From assembly GCA_023439605.1 (NCBI GenBank), contig JAEXNS010000248.1, forward strand, positions 1 to 7,202: a stretch of 7,202 nt of DNA. Direction: 5' to 3'. Position numbers and translations under genes: made by a program. This document shows, piece after piece, positions 6,232-7,202 of the stretch (the stretch's first letter is position 1; each line of letters begins with the position of its first letter). The notes beneath the pieces are model-generated. The model saw nothing but the letters and a program-made list of their open reading frames with translations, was not told the DNA's origin and made no database searches. The DNA is from Bacillota bacterium. Lineage in GTDB: Bacteria; Bacillota; Clostridia; Oscillospirales; Ruminococcaceae.

Positions 6232-7202
6232 ATGCCAAATCCTTATTTACCAAATCATGAGTATATCCCAGATGGAGAGCCAAGGTTGTTTGGAGATAGA
6301 GTATATATATATGGTTCCCATGACTTGTTTGGATCAGATTCATTTTGTGACTATAAACTAAAAGTTTGGTCTGCTTCTATAGAAAATCTTTCTGATTGGG
6401 TTTGTCATGGTGATATATTTCATACTAGGGATGACGAAGATCATAAATCAGATATAAATTGGTCAACAGATCAATTATTTGCACCAGATGTAGTAGAGAA
6501 AGATGGGAATTACTATCTTTTTGCGTATATAGTAGGAACAAAAGGCTGTATTGCAGTTAGTGATAAACCAGAAGGACCTTTTAAACTCCTATCTCAATAT
6601 TTGTACAATAAACCTATGGATAAAAATGAATCTTTTTTAAACAACGGTTCATTTATAGATCCTGGCGTTCTTATAGACGATGATAAGGCTTATGTTTATT
6701 GTGGGTATTTATATTCTTATATGGTCGAATTAGATTTTAATGATCTATACAGAGTAATCGATGACACATATATAGAAAACATAATTCCAGTCGATGAGCC
6801 TTTTAATTTTTTTGAAGCATGTTCTCCTAGAAAAGTCGGAGATACATACTATATGATTTATTCACCTAAAAGAAGTAGTACATTGGTTTATGCAACAAGC
6901 AAATCACCAACAGGCCCTTTTGAATATCGTGGTGTTATTATTGATAACGGTATTGACTATCCTGGCGGTAACAATCATGGCTCAATATGCAAAATTAAAA
7001 ATCAATGGTATATTTTTTATCATAGAATGACAAACGGCACTATAATGTCTAGACGTGGTTGTGTAGAGAAAATTAATATTTTGCCCGATGGAACCATACC
7101 TCAAGTATGCATGACATCACTAGGATTTGATAACTCACTTTCACCATATAAAATTACTCATGCAGATATAGCTTGCGTTTTAAAAGAAGGCTGTATAATA
7201 AC
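6232..7202 (+). CDS. Glycoside hydrolase family 43 protein, 3' end beyond the window
   Basis: This is an open frame of 323 codons plus two bases without a stop, so the C-terminus lies outside the window. The start ATG has AGGAGG (6221-6226) 5 bases upstream. The protein begins MPNPYLPNHEYIPDGEPR with no signal peptide, implying a cytoplasmic enzyme acting on imported oligosaccharides. Family 43 enzymes are five-bladed beta-propellers that remove alpha-L-arabinofuranosyl or beta-xylosyl units. The likely catalytic triad is D14 (base, YIPDGEP), D143 (FIDPGVLID) and E195 (acid, FFEACSPR). The sequence YGSHD (27-31), LFAPDVV (82-88) and the central NNHGSI (247-252) are typical propeller landmarks. 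The visible part covers the whole propeller, so what is missing is a short tail or an added domain. The substrate and subfamily cannot be set from this sequence. No transporter or regulator for the sugar is in view. Confidence 0.9.
   Translation, partial: MPNPYLPNHEYIPDGEPRLFGDRVYIYGSHDLFGSDSFCDYKLKVWSASIENLSDWVCHGDIFHTRDDEDHKSDINWSTDQLFAPDVVEKDGNYYLFAYIVGTKGCIAVSDKPEGPFKLLSQYLYNKPMDKNESFLNNGSFIDPGVLIDDDKAYVYCGYLYSYMVELDFNDLYRVIDDTYIENIIPVDEPFNFFEACSPRKVGDTYYMIYSPKRSSTLVYATSKSPTGPFEYRGVIIDNGIDYPGGNNHGSICKIKNQWYIFYHRMTNGTIMSRRGCVEKINILPDGTIPQVCMTSLGFDNSLSPYKITHADIACVLKEGCII

Overview
The window looks like a chromosomal segment of an AT-rich, low-GC Gram-positive anaerobe of the Clostridia type, probably spore-forming. 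The grounds are strongly AT-biased codon use, Shine-Dalgarno sites of the AGGAGG type, A+T-rich sigma-A-like promoters, a spoVS gene, and the yloU-fakA-recG gene order known from Bacillota. Species or genus cannot be fixed from the sequence alone.

Layout, left to right. A tRNA-Val(TAC) lies on the minus strand (8-80) behind its own promoter (135-163). An untranslated-looking gap (81-625) follows. Most of it is plain AT-rich DNA, but 270-522 is clearly richer in G+C and packed with short inverted repeats, so it looks like a structured or dispersed intergenic element. Next comes a minus-strand operon, in transcription order yloU (Asp23/Gls24 family), fakA/yloV (fatty acid kinase ATP-binding subunit) and recG (branched-DNA helicase), driven by a good promoter at 4780-4808. 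Divergent from it on the plus strand is ymdB (metallophosphodiesterase), with its own promoter and a perfect 14-bp inverted repeat over the expected transcription start. Then follow spoVS (sporulation regulator, TTG start, strong promoter and RBS) and a glycoside hydrolase family 43 gene that runs off the right edge.

How the genes fit together. FakA phosphorylates fatty acids carried by FakB proteins (none is in the window) to feed phospholipid synthesis. YloU is its usual, poorly understood neighbour, and RecG remodels stalled forks; this trio is a housekeeping cluster. ymdB and spoVS are also conserved neighbours and link cyclic-nucleotide/RNA-turnover signalling with the choice between sporulation and biofilm. 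The GH43 enzyme has no visible signal peptide and probably trims arabinose- or xylose-containing oligosaccharides in the cytoplasm; it begins the plant-glycan-related part of the neighbourhood.

No clearly new multi-gene system is visible. The most unusual material is non-coding: the hairpin-rich element at 270-522 and three long inverted repeats or palindromes placed at ymdB, spoVS and the GH43 gene.
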